Of a stretch of DNA of 64,000 nt, positions 36,926-48,715 are shown in pieces. Each line of letters begins with the position of its first letter. Position 1 is the stretch's first letter. Below the pieces are notes generated by a model, which was not told the DNA's origin, ran no database searches, and worked only from the letters and a program-made list of their open reading frames with translations. The position numbers and the translations under genes were made by a program. This DNA comes from Antitrichia curtipendula. Taxonomy: Eukaryota; Streptophyta; Bryopsida; Hypnales; Leucodontaceae. Location of the stretch: contig OX579635.1 of assembly GCA_951230915.1 (NCBI GenBank), forward strand, positions 44,888,001 through 44,952,000, in the 5' to 3' direction.

Positions 36926-38382
36926 CTACTCCTCATCTAGGCTACAATCATCGTCATCTTCCATACAGTTTTCAAACTGAATGTCTAAATTTCTAGCCAA
37001 ATAACCTTTGTAAAAGGTCTCAACTAGCAATAGATGAACTCGAGTTGAATCTGCCAACATGCTCCTCATTTTTTCTTGTCGCTTTGCCTTTGTTTCTTCA
37101 CATGCTAGATTTTCTTCATTTTTTATGTTTTCTTCTTCTTCCGGTTCTATGAATGCAGTTTCTTCACTTTCTGAATTTTTTTTTGGAGTTCCCTCATTTT
37201 CCGCAATGATGCTTCCAAAGAATGGAACATATCGATTCCTACAATTTTCCTAATGACATATTGCTTTCAACTTGCAGCTCTTTTTCTACTTCTTTAGCCC
37301 AGTCCATAGAAAATTCATCTTTCTCTAGAATGCACAGATTGTGGAGACATAGAGATGTCGTAACAACGTCAGGCACATTTCGAAGTGGCATGTCAATTCT
37401 TTTCAACAGTATGCGCCATCTTCCTTTCAGAATTCCAAATGCCCTTTCCACAGCCATACGGGGGCTTGATTGGATAAAATTCTAATGTGCTTTTTGTCTA
37501 GGCAATCCTTCTCTTTTTCCCTTGAATGGTGAGTAAAACCAAGGTCTTATAGGATACGCAGCATTATCAATGAATTTATAAGGTAAAAAAGCACCTCTCA
37601 TAGTCTTTTTTCCAATTTCTAATTTCTGAAATAAGTCCCAATCATGAATCCATCCAGCCCATCCAAAATCATAGTCCCAAAATTTGCAATCAACATCTAC
37701 AACTCCTTGAAGCAAATATAAATAATATCCTTTTCAATAATAGTATGCGACAGGGTCATGAGATGGTGCCATAATAAGAATGTGGCTACCATCTATTGCC
37801 CCTAGAATAAGCGGAATACCATGTAGTGCTTCAAACCCCTTGGCTATTTGTTTCATCCAAGCAAGATTTGTTTTTTTTAAAACCAATGGTCTCAAATGAA
37901 TCCTAATAGCTTCACAACAATCCCTCACAATGATAGAAATTGTGCTCAATCCTACGCCAAATAAATCACCAACCGTTTGCAATGAATTACCTGTATCTAA
38001 TCAAGAAAGAGTTATTGCAATCCTTCGCTCCACACTAATACTTTCTCTAAGATGTGTATCCTTCTTCTTCAAAACAGGCCCTAAAAGGACACATAGATAT
38101 TGAAATGTAGATGGACTCACCCTCATCCGCTTCCAAAAATCACCATCTGAAAATGACCCCATAAGTGTATGTTCTAAAAAAACTCCATATCTTGGAATTT
38201 TGCCAACGTGTCCTGTGAAAATTCACCCTACGTCCTTAGGCAATAAAAACTGCCATCATCATCATTTGGGCATTTTGTTCAAAAATTGCAAGTTTTCGCA
38301 ATGCCAAAATGCCTACAATGACATATTTTATGACCATGAAAACCGAAAATAGAGCAAGAATGTGTTCCTTTCTAGAATCCAT
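36926..38382 (-). pseudogene. PIF/Harbinger DDE transposase (DDE_Tnp_4 type), broken
   Basis: Starts at MDSRKEH (ATG at 38382). Recognisable blocks: DGDFWKRMRVSPSTFQYL (~38110), ERRIAITLS, TGNSLQTVGDLFGVGLSTIS, then LILGAIDGSHI with the first catalytic Asp, DVDCKFWDYDFGWAGWIHD with the second Asp, and RMAVERAFGILKGRWRIL with the catalytic Glu. The tail (FFGSIIAENEG... to CSLDEE) is acidic and ends at 36926. In-frame stops lie at 38001-38003 (TGA), 37734-37736 (TGA, where the family has NRKGYY) and 37482-37484 (TAG). Frames also shift near 38236 and at 37239. All three acidic residues persist, but the gene cannot encode a full protein. Confidence 0.85.
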
Positions 38383-38492
38383 GGTTAAAAAAGGTGAGAG
38401 AAAAATTTCAGAAATTGTAGGATTATTCATATGAAAAATTGTGGATACAAGCCAAATCATATGGTATGGGTTTGGACTTTGGACTTGGCCTT

Positions 38493-38709
38493 TGGAGACT
38501 TCACACTATGGCCGGCCATGTTGAGAGGCCGTGGGAGTTCATTGCCAAGGGCTTGGACTTTGGGCTTGGCCTTTGGAGGCTTCACACTATGACCGGCCAA
38601 AGGCTCAAAATCCTATCATTTATTGCCCATTTCTTTGGACTCTCACCAAAAGTTTGTCCACTCAATCCCACGGCCTCTCAACTTGGTCGGCCATAGTGTG
38701 AAGCGGCCC
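38493..38709. repeat. Harbinger right subterminal region with internal foldback
   Basis: CTTCACACTATGGCCGGCC at ~38493 is repeated directly near 38579 and inverted at the terminus (to 38709). The outer and inner inverted copies pair over ~40 bp. GGACTTGGCCTTTGGAG-type text is also repeated (38471, 38562). Confidence 0.8.
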
Positions 38710-38729
38710 TAAGGAGGTTTGCTATTTAT

Positions 38730-39400
38730 GGTAGAAAAGTTCATTATAGTAAGAAGATCCCATAATAGACACCCAGGGAATGATCCTATTATAGATTCTT
38801 TCAACAAATGAGATTTGGGCTACAATCAATGTCTTACATGATAGTAATGGAGTGAATAGTGACCCCATTAGGAACTTCTAACTTTTTAGTGTAATTTAAT
38901 TGTAGAAAATGACTACTTTAGGCCTACTATGTTAAAAACTATTGTGATTGCTTAGGCGTGTATGATAACCATTATGGATACAAATTTTGTTGATTTGGAG
39001 ATAGTCTAGAGACTCTTTTGGGTTGTGATGAAGTGAACAATTAAAAAAATCATAGCAAATTCATACTTTGCCAAAAAAAAATATAATTTCAATTGCTCTT
39101 GTTGTTTCTCACACCTGTCTTTATGTGGGAAAAAAGGTTCAACAATGGCATGGGGGCAAACTCTTAATTTTGACTACAATTGGTTCTTTTACCTTATGTG
39201 ATTTTAGGAGCGTGAGCCCATAAGCCTAGAAGTCTATACACCTACTATTTTATAGGCATATACATTATAGAACCCTTCTATGATTATAGTGTAATTGTGT
39301 TGTAGATTCCTATATTATAGGTGTCTATATTATAAGCACCTTCAATGGTTGTAGGATATCTACTGTTATATATGCTCCAGGCTCACATGAATGCATTTTC
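38730..39400 (-). repeat. Dispersed repeat, inverted copy of parts of 7440-8620
   Basis: Reverse complement shares collinear blocks with 7440-8040 and separately with 8480-8620. No coding frame. Confidence 0.5.
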
Positions 39401-39479
39401 AGGCTCATACACTAGCATCATTGAAAGATAGGAGGAAGAGAAATTGAAAAAAAATTGATATTTTTTAGCGCATTGCCCA

Positions 39480-40580
39480 AAATTGAAAATGAAATCCTTA
39501 TTTTTTAGTTTCAATCATACAAAAAATTTGTAGAATAATATTAAAAATTACTGGAAAAAATTTAGTCCATTTAACCCTATAGATTAAAAGATTAAATGAC
39601 TTTTGAAGTAAGAAAAAAAAACTTTTTCATTCTTATGAAATGGGGTCAACAAACTTTGGACTCTATTGGAGTAAAGTTTTTACTCTTGGTGAATTTGCAT
39701 TTCTCTACTACTGAGTTCTAAATCTTGTTAAGTAGACTCATGAAAAATTGGAGAAACAAATATGGAGTCTAGGTTATTCTAAACCTTTGTGCAATGCAAG
39801 GAGGTTAATTTAATTGGAAATACACTAGTCATTTTTTGATGATTTCTTGTGTAGTGAAGAAATTTTAATGTTTGAAATCCAAATAGTAAAAAATTGAAAC
39901 AATTTTTGGAATATGTGGGAAAAATTTCAAGAACTTGACTTCATCAATTGCAAGATTTTAGGACTTGAAGTTAGAAGAAATTTTTTTTTCTCAAAACCAT
40001 CCCAACATAGCTAACAAAGTTTGACTAATCTTAGAATGAGATTTGAGAACTGAATTTATTTATTCTGCAATTTCATACCATGTTTTAGGAGTTATATACT
40101 TACATATTTGTCAAATTTCAAAAGTCAATGAGGATTTTAGCAAAAGATGCCCCAAAGATGTCCAAAATACCCAAATTTTTCAAGCAACATACACTTTAAG
40201 AAATCCGCGTTTTAGATGACAAGTTGAAATCTTTTAAAATGGATTTTAGATGACATCCAATGCAACAACTCATGTTCTATGTCAACAAAAATTTCCAACG
40301 TAACATCAATGTTGACATAAAAAACATAGATTGTTGCATTGAAATTCACCTAAAAATTCATTTAAAAAAATTTGGGCTTGTCACCTAAGATGCAGGTTTT
40401 TTATAGTGATAACTTTTGATTTGGACATCCAATCCAAATTTTTTTCTTTGTTCCCATGAAGGGGGTGAATGTTCCCATCTTGTGACAAAACTTTGAAAAC
40501 ATTCATTAAAAATTGATTTTGTATGATCCTACCCAAGTTTTCAAGTATCCGTTGAATAGACATTTGGACCTTAATAAATT
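39480..40580 (+). repeat. Dispersed repeat, same family as 24700-25516
   Basis: Collinear with 24700-25516 through almost its whole length. The right terminus is decayed (GGACCTTAATAAATTAA versus GGCCTTTAGGGGTTAA). It is split by the 217-bp element at 40192-40408. Confidence 0.65.
40192..40408. mobile_element. CACTA-like mini-element, hairpin, TSD ATA
   Basis: Begins CACTTTAAGAAATCC and ends, reversed, CACTATAAAAAACC. Arms of ~100 bp pair with moderate mismatch. ATA flanks both sides (40189-40191, 40409-40411). The related repeat at ~25360 carries the unfilled site (ACCATAAAAAG), confirming the boundaries. Non-coding. Confidence 0.85.
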
Positions 40581-41451
40581 AAGATGCTCATAAAAAATCC
40601 ACAAGATTTGCTAGTTTGATTCCATGCATTGGCTACAATGAGATCCCAAGAATAAAGACTCTAAAAACCTCATTTGTCCCCAAACAAATAATAGGAACCA
40701 AAAATCAATGAACAAAAATTCACGCAAAAATCAAAACAACAATAAATTAACTGTAAAATGCCTAAGGAGACGAATGTTGACTTTTGGGTGATAATAAAAA
40801 CTTGTTGGAGGATGCAAATAAAAAAATTCCATCCAATTTTTTTGTGTGGTCTACTTGTTATATGTTGAAAATATCATCCTGATTGTCTTGCATGTTTTGT
40901 ATGAATTTGGATGTGTGAACCATGAATGACGACTTGTAGTATATTTGACAACTTTTAGACCCTCACACTAGACTTGAATTTCACCCATACAAATGATTTT
41001 TTTAACATTTGATGCCAACTCTTGAAATGAAGAATATCAAGTCTAGTTTTGACTTCAATTTGAAATTTTCAAAAATTCCAAAAAAATGAATATTTTGTTA
41101 TAATCAAATCTAGGTCTAACAAATTTCTATTTATAAAATGATATAAAAATTGAATTATATTATAATATTTTGTACTATAATATATATTTATAATAAAAAA
41201 TTCAGATTTTTTGAGCTAATTTTGTATGATATACTAATTTGTTTACTTTTTAAATAAAAATTATAATAATTTCAAGTCACCACCAATAAATTTGAAATTT
41301 TACAACATTTATTAGAAGACATGTGATTCATCTTTGAAAAATAAAATAAAATGATTTGCATTCAAAATTAGTTATAAAATAGAGGAACCAACGCTAAAAT
41401 AATTGGGACAAATTACATGATTATAGGTTGTCTTTTTAAGGTTAACCCCTA
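40581..41451. other. A+T-rich stretch, nothing recognised
   Basis: No coding, RNA gene or clear repeat end. Confidence 0.4.
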
Positions 41452-41455
41452 AAGG

Positions 41456-42135
41456 ATAGAGCCTATGACCATGTAGTTAAATTTAAAAGTCTGTCACTTT
41501 GTATCTTCTGGTTCTTCTCTATTTATGAGTGAATTTTTTGGTTTATTTTTCAAAGATGAAATCATGCATATAATATTTGTTTTAGAATTTTCAAAAATTT
41601 GAATGAAAATTTGAAATTGTCATGAATTTTTGGAGAAAAAATAAAGAAAATTCATATCAAATACAAATCATGGTCTAAAAATCTAAAATCTTCAAAATAG
41701 AAGTATATTATAGTACCCAAATTTGTGGGTCAAAGAAAATTTCCATATCTCTCTCCATTTAAAAATGTAATTATAGATCTTCGACTTCAAACTTTACAAA
41801 AATGTTTATTTTAGGTTATTTTTCAAATTTTCAAAGTGGTGTAAAAACTACACTTCACAAACTTCATAATTTTTGCTTTTGTTCAAAAGAAAAGGAAATC
41901 TTTTTGAATGTCAAAATCAAGTTTTAAGTGAAAAAAATTCAAAGTATTGAACTACACTAGACAATATATCATTTTTTTGAAAAATTACCCTATGTAAAAT
42001 CACAAAACAACAACAAAAATGTCTTAAACTTAATTTAATGTTGTGCACATAACATCAATAAAATTGCACACAAAAAAATCAAATGAAAATCATTCATTCT
42101 TCTAAGCCTAAAGACAAAAAATGTCCTTTAAGGGG
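41456..42135. mobile_element. CCCCTAAAG-family element
   Basis: TTAA at 41452-41455, then CCCCTAAAGGAT. Right end CCTTTAAGGGG followed by TGAC, so the right flank is degenerate. Interior A+T-rich and non-coding. Confidence 0.5.
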
Positions 42136-45100
42136 TGACTACAAAAAACAAAACCTATCTCAAAATTTGGATTAGAAGATTAGGAGGTTCTTTGAAAGGA
42201 GTTCCTCAACTAGTCAAATGATGCTCAAAATTTTGCCTTCAGAAACAACCTATCTTTTCATGCCACTTTAACCTCTAAATTGTCTCCACTACTATTTGCT
42301 TTTTGCTATATCATGTGCTATTTTGGATATGGTTTAGGGTGTAAAATGTAAATTGTAAAAGTGCTTGGAATAAGCTCAAGTATTTAGGATAACTAGCACC
42401 TTTAGTCAAAAAGGTCCACCACCTGTTTCAAATTTCTTTAGCCTTTTTTCTTATTCTTCTTATCATTTGTTAAAAAATGCCCTAAATGCAAGTCTTACTT
42501 GTACATCAGCTAGAACTTTTTTAGCTACATTTGGAGTGGAAGTACATATTTGGAGTTCCAAAATTATTTTTTATTTTTTATTTTTTGGAAATACTTCAAT
42601 AGAATTTCTTTGTTGGCCAATCTAGTAATTCCATAGCTACCTCCATCCCTATAGAAATTGGCTTAATATCAAGCACATTGTACCAATTTATTTTTAGCAA
42701 CAACAAAAGAAAGTTGTCTTTTGCAAGTGTGAGCTACATAGGTGCATATGGGTTTGGTGGCTATGGAATTTCTAAAGCCTACACAACACTAAAATAGGGG
42801 CAAGTTTTGCACTACGTACTTGTAGTTGCATCCTTGAACAAAGGCAGGAATTCAAAGTGGAAGAGTAGGCCATTTTCCATTGTATCTTCCTTCAAAGATC
42901 AAGATCCCTCCTTAGCTAGTCATATATAGTCAGGGCATGTAATCTTACAAAGTGCCTATTGTGCCATTCAAAGAATCTTGCATAATATTGAATACAATTG
43001 GCATTCTTTGTCTTGTATAATTAACATTCAACTCTTACACAATTCCAATCAAACATACCAAATTCCAATTTTTTTTTTAAACTTCATTTTTGGTGAGTTG
43101 TTTCATTTAATATTCATAGTTTTACATGATAATTGATTGTAAGCATTGGTGATGAAATTTTTAACTTAATTGTGTAGATATGTAAAAAACATCCATATGT
43201 ACATCTTTCCTTCAACAACTGAGCATCTCCAAAAAAAACTTTAGAATTCCTTCTGTAGAGTTTCCATTGTTGAGGTGACAATGCCAATTTTTTTTTAAAT
43301 TGATATCTCTTTATTGTAATTAGATGTATTGTAATTAGATGTATTGTAATCCCCAACAATATATTTGGTGACAATCTTTTGTGTATTCTACCATAATACA
43401 CAAAAATTGATTTGCAAGATGGCCAGGAATTTGGTGGGATATTTTTCATTTTCTCTAGGAAAATCAGTTACACGGATGCTCACAATTATTGAGAAGGAAA
43501 TTTCAACAAACAAAGCACAAAAGGTTCAATATTTGTGGACATTGTTTGTCTTTGGGAAACATTTTTGGGAAACAAAAAGTTCTTTCTCCAATTTTTTCAT
43601 ATTTTAAATAATGAATTATCTTTGAATAGATATATTATACATTAAAATTGCTATTACTTGACTTTTCTTTTTTAGAAAAAATAAGCCAAATTATACATTA
43701 TCAATGTGCTATAAAAGAATCTATAGAGAAAGTAATAAGGTTTTCATAATCAAATCTTTGATCAATTTGTGTTGATCAATATAAAATGAATTCAGAAATA
43801 AAATATTTCACATTCTAAAATTGTTTTATTTTATTTTTGGTGAATTTGAAGTGAAATGCTTTGAAATTGCTTTTAAAGTTATTTAAAATTACTTTTTTTA
43901 GATTTGGCCAAATATAATACAATTAATTTTTTATGCAAAATATAATTTAGTTGCTGAAAATTCCAAAAAAGTTGTAAAAGACATATTTTATAGAACATCA
44001 AAGTATTGTTCTAGACCCCTTGGATCATTACAGGTTAATCCTTACAATTTCAAGGCTAATATTTTGTATAAAATATAATCCAAAATTGCCATTTCTATTG
44101 GAAAGAGCAAAAGGTTTAAATATTTGATTTTTTTGTACATTTAATTGTAGGATCTTGCATTGAAATATCATGAAAATGTATATAAGAAACTTCAAATTTT
44201 TGGAATACGTAGATTGCAAGATATCAACATATTATTATATTATAGAGAAAAATATGGTTTATATTATGCCATGTAAATACCATCAAAGATTTAGCCAATA
44301 ATTCCAAAATTCAAGTGCTAAAAATAGAAACTAAATTTATGATAGAAATTTGAAGTTAAGATGCTTCTAAATTGATTTTACAAAGATCTATAATTATTTT
44401 TTTCAATTTGATTGTATAGATCACTTCTAGAATTCATTTTTATCATCTTATAGAGTTAGAGTCAAAAAGATTCATTTACCATTGAGATCCATCCCTGCAT
44501 AACCAATTCTTCACCAAATTCAAAGTCAACTATATCTTTTGAAAGTTGTAAAATAGAGACAAAAGGTATTAAATTTTGAAACATACCAAATAAGAAGAAG
44601 TAGTAGTAAAAAAAATAGGAATAAAAAAATGAAATTAAGGTTAGAAGTCTTTAGAAGTGCTCTAAATACACCAAATAATTTATTATAATTCAATCTACAT
44701 CTACAAGGCACTCACTTGATTTGAGGCACTTTTAGGTTCTAATGAGTGATCTACAACCAAAACAATGTTAGTAGATGTTGATGATCATGGCACATTTTGT
44801 AGGAGTTGTAGATACAAAATTATAATAGGCAATGTTAAAAAGATGGTGGAGGAAGGATTTACAAATCAAATTTTAATACACTTTGTCCCCCTCTCTCAGC
44901 TTCAAAATTTATAGACTTTAGTTTTAAATTTGGTGGAAAATTGATTGTGTGAAAAAGATTTAAGTGATTAATAGATTTTATTTTGTCCTTGAATTTATCT
45001 TAATGCTAATTTAAAAAAGTTGATGACATTAAATATTATAACACATTTAGGTTTATCCAAAATCCACAAGCATTAAAGGGAGAAATAAAATATAATAGAA

Positions 45101-45149
45101 TATTAAAACTATTTATTTATAGAAGATACATAATCATTCAAATACATTG
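42136..45149. other. A+T-rich DNA with repeat fragments
   Basis: 43314-43352 holds 2.5 copies of ATTGTAATTAGATGT. About 44030-44330 is another degenerate copy of the dispersed family (TTTCTATTGGAAAGAGCAAA, TAGGATCTTGCA, AGATTGCAAGATATC). No gene supported; the frame at 43365-43607 has no domain. Confidence 0.4.
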
Positions 45150-45152
45150 TAA

Positions 45153-45923
45153 GAGCATCTCCACCGCAGTAACGGAAGAAGGACCGTCAAAACCATTTCC
45201 AAGAGCGATGTTGCGGGCGAGTTCGCTTTCCGTCTCCTTTTCATTAGGAACTACCGCACTGCAATCCACGCGACACCGCTCGGCAACGACCTCGTTCGGT
45301 TTCGGTCTCTGTGAAATGGTTTCAATTTATGCGATTTTGATTTCTTTTATTTCTTTTATTTTGGCAATTTCTTCAATTTCAATTTCTTCAAAGCAATTTT
45401 CAGTTTTAGTTTCTTCAAAGTTCTTCAGTTTCAGTTTCTTCGAAGTTAACTTCAATTGGTTTGGCAGGAGGGGCGCGCGCCTCGATCGAAGTTAATTTCA
45501 GTTTCTTCTAAGTTCTTCTCAAATTGAATCAGGGAATGGGGAATCTGAAATTGACTCGACAACGGTGAATTGGTGAGTCTAAAATTGATTTGAAAACGGA
45601 AAATCGATGCTTTGCAAATTGATTCGAAAATTGGTGAATCAAAATTCTTACGCAATCGATGTATCGATGATTCGAGAATTTTTGAAGAGTTGGTGTCGTC
45701 ATCAATGACGTCATGAATCCTTGCGTGAACTCTTGCGTAGACGGGAAAGACCTTGAATATGGCGTGGACGGGAAAGACCTTGAATATGGCGTGGACGGAG
45801 GCTTGTAGCGTTGCCCAAGAAAACAGGAAAGCCTTTCGGGGGCCTGCGGTGGAGCTCAAAAGTGGCGCCTTCACGCAACAGTCGCGTTTCCGTGTCCCTT
45901 TGCGGTTTGCAGTGGCGATGCTC
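45153..45923. mobile_element. Tourist-like (PIF/Harbinger) MITE, TSD TAA
   Basis: Ends GAGCATCTCCACCGCAGT and, reversed, GAGCATCGCCACTGCAAA. TAA flanks both sides (45150-45152, 45924-45926). 771 bp. GC-rich ends, TTC/TTT-rich middle, and a tandem duplication of ACGGGAAAGACCTTGAATAT near 45739 and 45768. A 140-residue minus-strand frame (45452-45874) fills much of it but resembles no transposase I know. Confidence 0.85.
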
Positions 45924-45926
45924 TAA

Positions 45927-47240
45927 GCATGAAAACCTATCTCTTTTTAAAAAATATTTCTGTTCTATATAAATTTCGATGCAGTAGAATCCATTGTAAT
46001 ATTTGGTTTTGTAGTGGTTATAAGCACTTGGAGATGAGTGTCAACTACATTGGAACAAAGGGGAGATTACATTGCAAGTTTCTTTACAAATTTTGTAAAG
46101 TAGATTTAGAAATGAGACTAATTGATTGTGTTCATACACATTATTTCCTATAAGCTTATTCATTTTTACATGACCATGATTTTAGATTTGATATGTAAAT
46201 ATAGGATTGAATGGATTGAGACAGTTTTCTAAATTTCTTATTTCTAAATACGTAATCAAACATTATTAATATGTGATATTTTTTTCTATGTAAACTATTA
46301 CAAATCTAGTTTCAACGAGGGTAAAAGATTTATTGGTTGCAACTTCAAAAAATTTATTAAAACTTATATTTTTTAATTTTATTTATAACAAGCTTTGAAA
46401 AGCTCAAACTTGGCTGGCTTGATTATTTAGAGGATTAAATTATTAGCTTGTGATTAAATATTGAACAAGTTTCATCCCTATATAAGCAATTCAAAATTTT
46501 GTATAAAAATCATGAAACACCAAGTAACTAAGCTGGTCACATATTTATCAAATAGACAAATATTTTATTTTCATCATTCTTGAATATTCTCCATGGCCAT
46601 TTGCAATTTATTTGTAGCTTTGTCTTGAAGCTCAAGATAAAAACATTCATAATAAAACTAGTGGATACATAGTCTCAAAAGGGTGAACATATGATTGTAT
46701 AATAGAAACTCAAATGATTATATCTATTATTTGAAATAATCACGTAAATAAGTATAAATGATAGAAATTTTCAAATGGGACAACCTAATAGACCTAAATT
46801 TTTTGAAATTTTCAAATGAATAATTTAATTGTTAACATTCATTTTTTTTTAAAACTAAATTTTATTTTCAAGAGGGAAGTTTTAAGAAATCTTTCTCGTT
46901 TTTTCCCTCATTAGATTAGATTGTGGAAATTAGTGCAAAAGCTTGACTAGTTGCTATATACTTCTTATTTAAAGATTCTATTTTAAAAAATTTGAATTTT
47001 CTCCTACAATAGTTTTGAACACAAGGTCTGAAGTTGACCTTGTCATAGTAATATGGTTATAGTGATTCTTACATGAAGACTTCAAAGTTTGTCTAAAGAC
47101 AAACTTTGAAGTCTTTTGTTTAACTCACTTTTCAATATTTTGGGAAAAAAATAAAAATATTAGGTGTAGATTTGTTTATTAAAACACTACAACCATTGGA
47201 ATTGACATTTTCCAATTTCATAAATAAATTGTTAATAATT
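45927..47240. other. A+T-rich stretch, nothing recognised
   Basis: No supported gene. The frame at 45929-46153 is short and without domain. Confidence 0.4.
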
Positions 47241-47269
47241 TAGTATTTTGAATCATTATCTATTTCTTT

Positions 47270-47635
47270 CTACTTACTATTTTTTTTCCTACATGTTGTA
47301 CAATTCCAAATGATCTGAAAGTTTTCAAGCATGAGGCCAACTTGTCTTAAAGAATGAATCCAAAAAAGAACCAACACATGGACACTATTTTTTTAGACAA
47401 ATGTGACCTTGTGAAGTGTAGTTGCTCGATTTTTTGCAATGCCCCCCAAAGGATTTTTGTCATTTACACAGTAAAAAATTTTGAAATTTTTTCCGTATCT
47501 TTCAAACTAGCGTACTACAAGATCCTACGGTTGCATGTGTCCAAAAATGTTTATTTTTCTAAAATTTGATGTTTGTACTAGAAATGGCAGTTATGGAGCA
47601 TTTTTGGTGAAAACATAGTCAAAAAACTTTCAGGG
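47270..47635 (-). repeat. CCCCTAAAG-family copy, reverse orientation
   Basis: Reverse complement matches 60534-60900 in order: TTTTTGACTATGTTTTCACC, AACCGTAGGATCTTGTA, then CAAATGATCT/CATTTGGAATTGTACAAC text. The terminus reads TTTCAGGG then TTAA at 47636-47639. Confidence 0.65.
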
Positions 47636-47970
47636 TTAAATAGCATCATAACAATGCAATTGGAGAGTTGACATGTCAACATGTGGTTTAATTTAGCATG
47701 GGTCTACCCATACTTTCAACCAATTTAGTCCTACCAAATTTTGAAAAATCATTGTAAATTCATTTCTTGTCGGAATGTCTTACTTCTACCGTCTTGCAAA
47801 TGGAGTCTCTCCCTCAAACTTCTCAATTTGTAAGAAAAATACATGCGTTGACAAACAGCTTCTCCAAGGTACCTACGTAGATAGCAAATCTGCTTTGTAA
47901 TAGGCATGTTTACCTTAACTTCCAAAACTGATTGAATCTCCTAATATGTTTTGTCACTGGAACCCTACCT

Positions 47971-48265
47971 TGTGCTGTCTCTCTAAAAAACAACCCTACT
48001 GCAATGGACAAGATTAGACAAAATCGCCAAGATTGATCGAAACTTGAACTTTTCACAAGCAAAAAGGAATCCAAATACTTTTCAATGTGTTTGCCTTGGG
48101 ATGGGTTGTGTGATTGTGTCTGCCTTGTCTCTGTAAAAAAAAAACCCTACTGCAATGGACAAGATTAGACCGAATCGTCAAGATTGATGGAAATTTGAGC
48201 TTTTCACAAGCAAAAACGATTCCAAATACTTTCCAATTTGTTTGCCTTGGGATGGGTTGTGTCTA
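47971..48265 (+). repeat. Tandem duplication, ~147 bp x 2
   Basis: CCCTACTGCAATGGACAAGA to TTTGCCTTGGGATGGGTTGT occurs twice in succession with modest divergence. Confidence 0.85.
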
Positions 48266-48379
48266 GGCAGTCTAGCCAAACAGAAGTCATGCCCCTGGTC
48301 GTTAACCTACAACAGTAGCATATCAGCTGCAGATCGAGATAACTTCGGACAGTTCTGACAGAAAGGGCTATCGGCATAA

Positions 48380-48715
48380 CTTACTCAATACTGTATGAAT
48401 CTCGCGTCTTCCCAAGCACGATTTGCTTTGAGTTTGCGAAACATTTTGTTTGTTATTCGAAACACTATTTCTAGAAGTCTATGGCACCTAGTTCCGGGAG
48501 GTCCAACTCCTCCCAAAAGTAGTCGGATACGTGTAACTTCATAATTTACTCAATATCTCGCGTATTCCCAAGTTGCATTCGCTTTGAGTTTGCGAACCAA
48601 TTTGTTTGTTATTCGATCGAAACACTATTTCTAGTAGACAGTCACGTAGTATTAGTACAGTACGCAGTTTCGGGAGGACCAACTCCGCTCCCCAAAGTCG
48701 GATACGTGTAATTTC
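48380..48715 (+). repeat. Tandem duplication, ~165 bp x 2
   Basis: Both units run from a (T)CTCGCGT-TTCCCAAG box through GCTTTGAGTTTGCGAA, AAACACTATTTCTAG and TCGGATACGTGTAA. The second has small insertions, including a CAGTCACGTAGTATTAGTAC stretch. Confidence 0.85.

Larger units (their letters stand above)
33941..38709. mobile_element. PIF/Harbinger DNA transposon, decayed, with a nested CACTA element
   Basis: The right end, read outward-in on the minus strand, is GGGCCGCTTCACACTATGGC followed by CGACCAAGTTGAGAGGCCGT. Next to it is TAA at 38710-38712, as expected for the TWA target of this superfamily. The first bases after the gap (ACTACGGCACAAGG...TTGAGAGTCCGT, from 33953) align to position 13 onward of that terminus, so the left end should fall near 33941, inside the gap. 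It carries two convergent genes: a Myb/SANT-like ORF1 (+) and a DDE transposase (-). Without the nested CACTA it would be ~3.3 kb, a usual size for an autonomous element. Both genes are broken. Confidence 0.85.
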
